The notes beneath the pieces are model-generated. The model was not told the origin of the DNA. It worked only from the letters and a program-made list of their open reading frames with translations, and searched no databases. Made by a program: the position numbers and the translations under genes. Shown piece by piece: positions 62,352 to 64,000 of a stretch of 64,000 nt of DNA. Every line of letters begins with the position of its first letter. Within the stretch, counting starts at the first letter, position 1. This DNA comes from Sphingomonas aliaeris (GTDB lineage Bacteria; Pseudomonadota; Alphaproteobacteria; Sphingomonadales; Sphingomonadaceae), in the NCBI RefSeq assembly GCF_016743815.1, contig NZ_CP061035.1, positions 1,676,501 to 1,740,500 on the forward strand, in the 5' to 3' direction.

Positions 62352-63680
62352 ATGTCCAGACAGATGATGATCGGAATGCACTTCGGGAACGGCTATGGGT
62401 CGCAGGCTGGTGCCTGGCGCATGCCGGGGGTGGACGCCCGCTCCTATACCAGCTTCGACGCGCAGGTCCGACATGCCCGGGCGGCGGAAAGAGGCAAGTT
62501 CCAGTTTCTGTTCGTGCCCGATTTCCCTGCGCTGTTCGGTGATCTGGAAACGGATGCGCCGATGATCACCATCGACCCGCTGTTGACGTTGGCGGCAGTG
62601 GCCCGGGAAACCGAAAGGATCGGGATGGTGGCGACGGGGTCGACGACGTTCAACGAACCATACAATCTCGCTCGCCAGTTCAAGGCGTTGGACATTATGA
62701 GCCACGGTCGCGTGGGATGGAACGCGGTGCCGACCGGCGACGACGCTTCCGCCGCAAGCTATGGCCGCCACGTCCCGCCCCGCGGCGAACGCTACGAACG
62801 GCTGCACGAATTCGTTCAGGTGGTGCAGGCGCTGTGGGGTAGTTGGGAGGAGGGGGCGTGGATTGCCGATGCCGCCTCCGGACGGTTCGCCGACGCTTCC
62901 AAGGTGCGCCCGATCAACCTGCGCGGCCGCCACGTCGGATCCAGTGGGCCGCTTCCGCTGCCACCATCGGAACAGGGGCAACCTGTCATTTTCCAGGCGG
63001 GTGGAGGGGATAAGGGATTGGAGGTCGCCGGTCGTTACGCGAGTGGTGTCATCGGGGCGACCTACACGATCGCGGACGCTCGGGCGCAGCGGACGGCGCT
63101 GCGCGACGCGGCGGTACGCTCGGGACGTGATCCCGATGAGATCAAGTTCTTCCCCGGCATCATCACGACGATCGCAGATAACAGGCGGCAGGCGCTGGAC
63201 CGCAGGATCGCGCTCAACGGTCGTACGTATCAGAACCAGATCGGCTATCTGGGGCAGATGCTTGGCCTGCATCTGGATCCGGGTCAGTTGGATCGGCCGC
63301 TTTCACCGGAACAACTGGCGGTGGCCCGGCCGTCGATGCGCGACCCTCGCTCGGCGCACGCTCTGGAGATTGCGCGTCAAGGGTGGACGCTCCGCGACGT
63401 GCTCGCGCACGGAGCTATCGACTACCATCCGGTCATCGCCGGGCCCGCTGTCGAGGCTGCCGATCACATGCAGGAATGGTTTGAGGCCGGCGCCGCCGAC
63501 GGCTTCTGGCTGTCGCCAGATGTGTATGACGACGGGATCGACGCGTTCGTCGACGGTGTGGTGCCAATCCTTCAGGAGCGGGGGCTGTTTCACCTGGATT
63601 ACGAGGGAAGCACTTTGCGAGACCATCTCGGCGTTCCGCGTCAATACGGCCTCGATCCGCGCCTGAACGCCATGAAATGA
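62352..63680 (+). CDS. LLM-class flavin-dependent monooxygenase (NtaA/SnaA/DszA-like)
   Basis: 442-residue TIM-barrel FMN-dependent monooxygenase. Family blocks include FDAQVRHARAAERGKFQFLF, DALVTLAA-like PLLTLAAVARETERIGMVAT, FNEPYNLARQFKALDIMSHG and RVGWNAVPTGDD. GERYERLHEFVQVVQALWGS and PVIFQAGGGDKGLEVAGRYA complete the picture. It oxidises chelators, sulfur compounds or alkanes in characterised members; the substrate here is unknown. It is probably controlled with the MarR regulator upstream and needs a flavin reductase encoded elsewhere. Confidence 0.92.
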   Translation: MSRQMMIGMHFGNGYGSQAGAWRMPGVDARSYTSFDAQVRHARAAERGKFQFLFVPDFPALFGDLETDAPMITIDPLLTLAAVARETERIGMVATGSTTFNEPYNLARQFKALDIMSHGRVGWNAVPTGDDASAASYGRHVPPRGERYERLHEFVQVVQALWGSWEEGAWIADAASGRFADASKVRPINLRGRHVGSSGPLPLPPSEQGQPVIFQAGGGDKGLEVAGRYASGVIGATYTIADARAQRTALRDAAVRSGRDPDEIKFFPGIITTIADNRRQALDRRIALNGRTYQNQIGYLGQMLGLHLDPGQLDRPLSPEQLAVARPSMRDPRSAHALEIARQGWTLRDVLAHGAIDYHPVIAGPAVEAADHMQEWFEAGAADGFWLSPDVYDDGIDAFVDGVVPILQERGLFHLDYEGSTLRDHLGVPRQYGLDPRLNAMK

Positions 63681-63736
63681 CGTTCGGCCTGCGAATGGCC
63701 TGAACGGCGATAGGCCGCGGACTATTAAAAAGGTTA

Positions 63737-63810
63737 TGGAGCGGGTGAAGGGAATCGAACCCTCGTCACTTGCTTGGGAAGCAAAAGCTCTACCATTGAG
63801 CTACACCCGC
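63737..63810 (-). tRNA. tRNA-Gly (anticodon CCC)
   Basis: 74 nt on the minus strand. Acceptor GCGGGTG/CACCCGC, D-arm GCTCAATGGTAGAGC, anticodon loop TTCCCAA with CCC, T-arm GAGGG-TTCGATT-CCCTT, and encoded CCA. It reads GGG codons. Confidence 0.96.
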
Positions 63811-63862
63811 GATGCGGCGCATTTCCGCCGTTTGCCCGATATTGTCAACGGGCTTTCCGGGA

Positions 63863-64000
63863 TCAATCGTCGCTGTCCCGGCCGCTCACCCGCGCATAGG
63901 TCTCGGCCGCGTGGCGTTCCTGCGGGTCCTTGAACGCGACCGACGGATCGGGTGCCTCGCCCAACGCGTGCAGCAGCGACCATAAGGCGAACCGGCGACC
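63863..64000 (-). CDS. C-terminal 45 residues of an unidentified protein
   Basis: The open frame enters from the right edge and ends at TGA 63863-63865: GRRFALWSLLHALGEAPDPS, then VAFKDPQERHAAETYARVSG and RDSDD. The sequence looks coding and amphipathic. No family can be assigned from this fragment. Confidence 0.6.
   Translation of the reverse strand, partial: GRRFALWSLLHALGEAPDPSVAFKDPQERHAAETYARVSGRDSDD

Overview
The window is high-GC alphaproteobacterial chromosome, most likely a Sphingomonas-type member of the Sphingomonadaceae. The signs are the rpmH-rnpA-yidD-yidC-engB block, a large TonB-dependent receptor beside fatty-acid-type catabolic genes, exosortase-A-associated glycosylation genes, a GTTC-N7-GTTC SOS box of the alphaproteobacterial type, and many short palindromic repeats between genes. 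This placement is inferred from gene content.

Layout. 1-1365: dapE (cut by the window edge) and a frameshifted glutathione S-transferase. 1689-2717: an IS30-family element sitting at the centre of a palindrome. 2767-6648: engB, yidC, yidD, rnpA, rpmH and a small membrane protein. 6826-9587: YifB/ComM-like ATPase, a membrane protein, a frameshifted ogt and tRNA-Leu(CAA). 9609-12444: an EF-hand protein, an OmpR-type regulator and a sensor kinase in one operon. 12817-23390: a lipid-acid catabolic region (thioesterase, acyl-CoA ligase, SDR, two acyl-CoA dehydrogenases, TonB receptor, MFS transporter). 23472-36583: RNase R split by a palindromic repeat unit, a saccharopine-dehydrogenase-like reductase, an ABC exporter, intracellular PHA depolymerase, thiolase, MaoC hydratase, MscS channel and topoisomerase IB. 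36693-42055: a DJ-1/PfpI protein, then exosortase-A-associated O-glycosylation ligase and glycosyltransferase genes with an acyltransferase and a 49-residue protein. 42060-43980: small genes around a LexA/CI-like S24 repressor with an SOS box. 44048-50731: tamA, tamB and a DedA protein. 50988-52150: an IS110-family element. 52330-64000: tryptophan dioxygenase, aldehyde dehydrogenase, quinone reductase, a lipoprotein, glnA-glnB, map, a CinA-like protein, a MarR-NADP-oxidoreductase-flavin-monooxygenase group and tRNA-Gly(CCC).

The most striking system is the IS110 element. Its 200-nt non-coding end folds as a bridge RNA (seekRNA): a 5' hairpin and two internal-loop stems. The four guide segments can be read off and match, base for base, the two target halves flanking the insertion and the two ends of the element. 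The target is one arm of a palindromic repeat, and an intact copy of the same 16-nt target lies at 31387-31402.

Seven genes carry single-base frameshifts, five of them in mononucleotide runs (GST, yidD, ogt, sensor kinase, tamB). The pattern suggests indel errors in the underlying assembly, so these genes may be intact in the organism. The split of rnr is different: it is caused by a real inserted repeat of about 100 bp that also occurs at 28034-28131.
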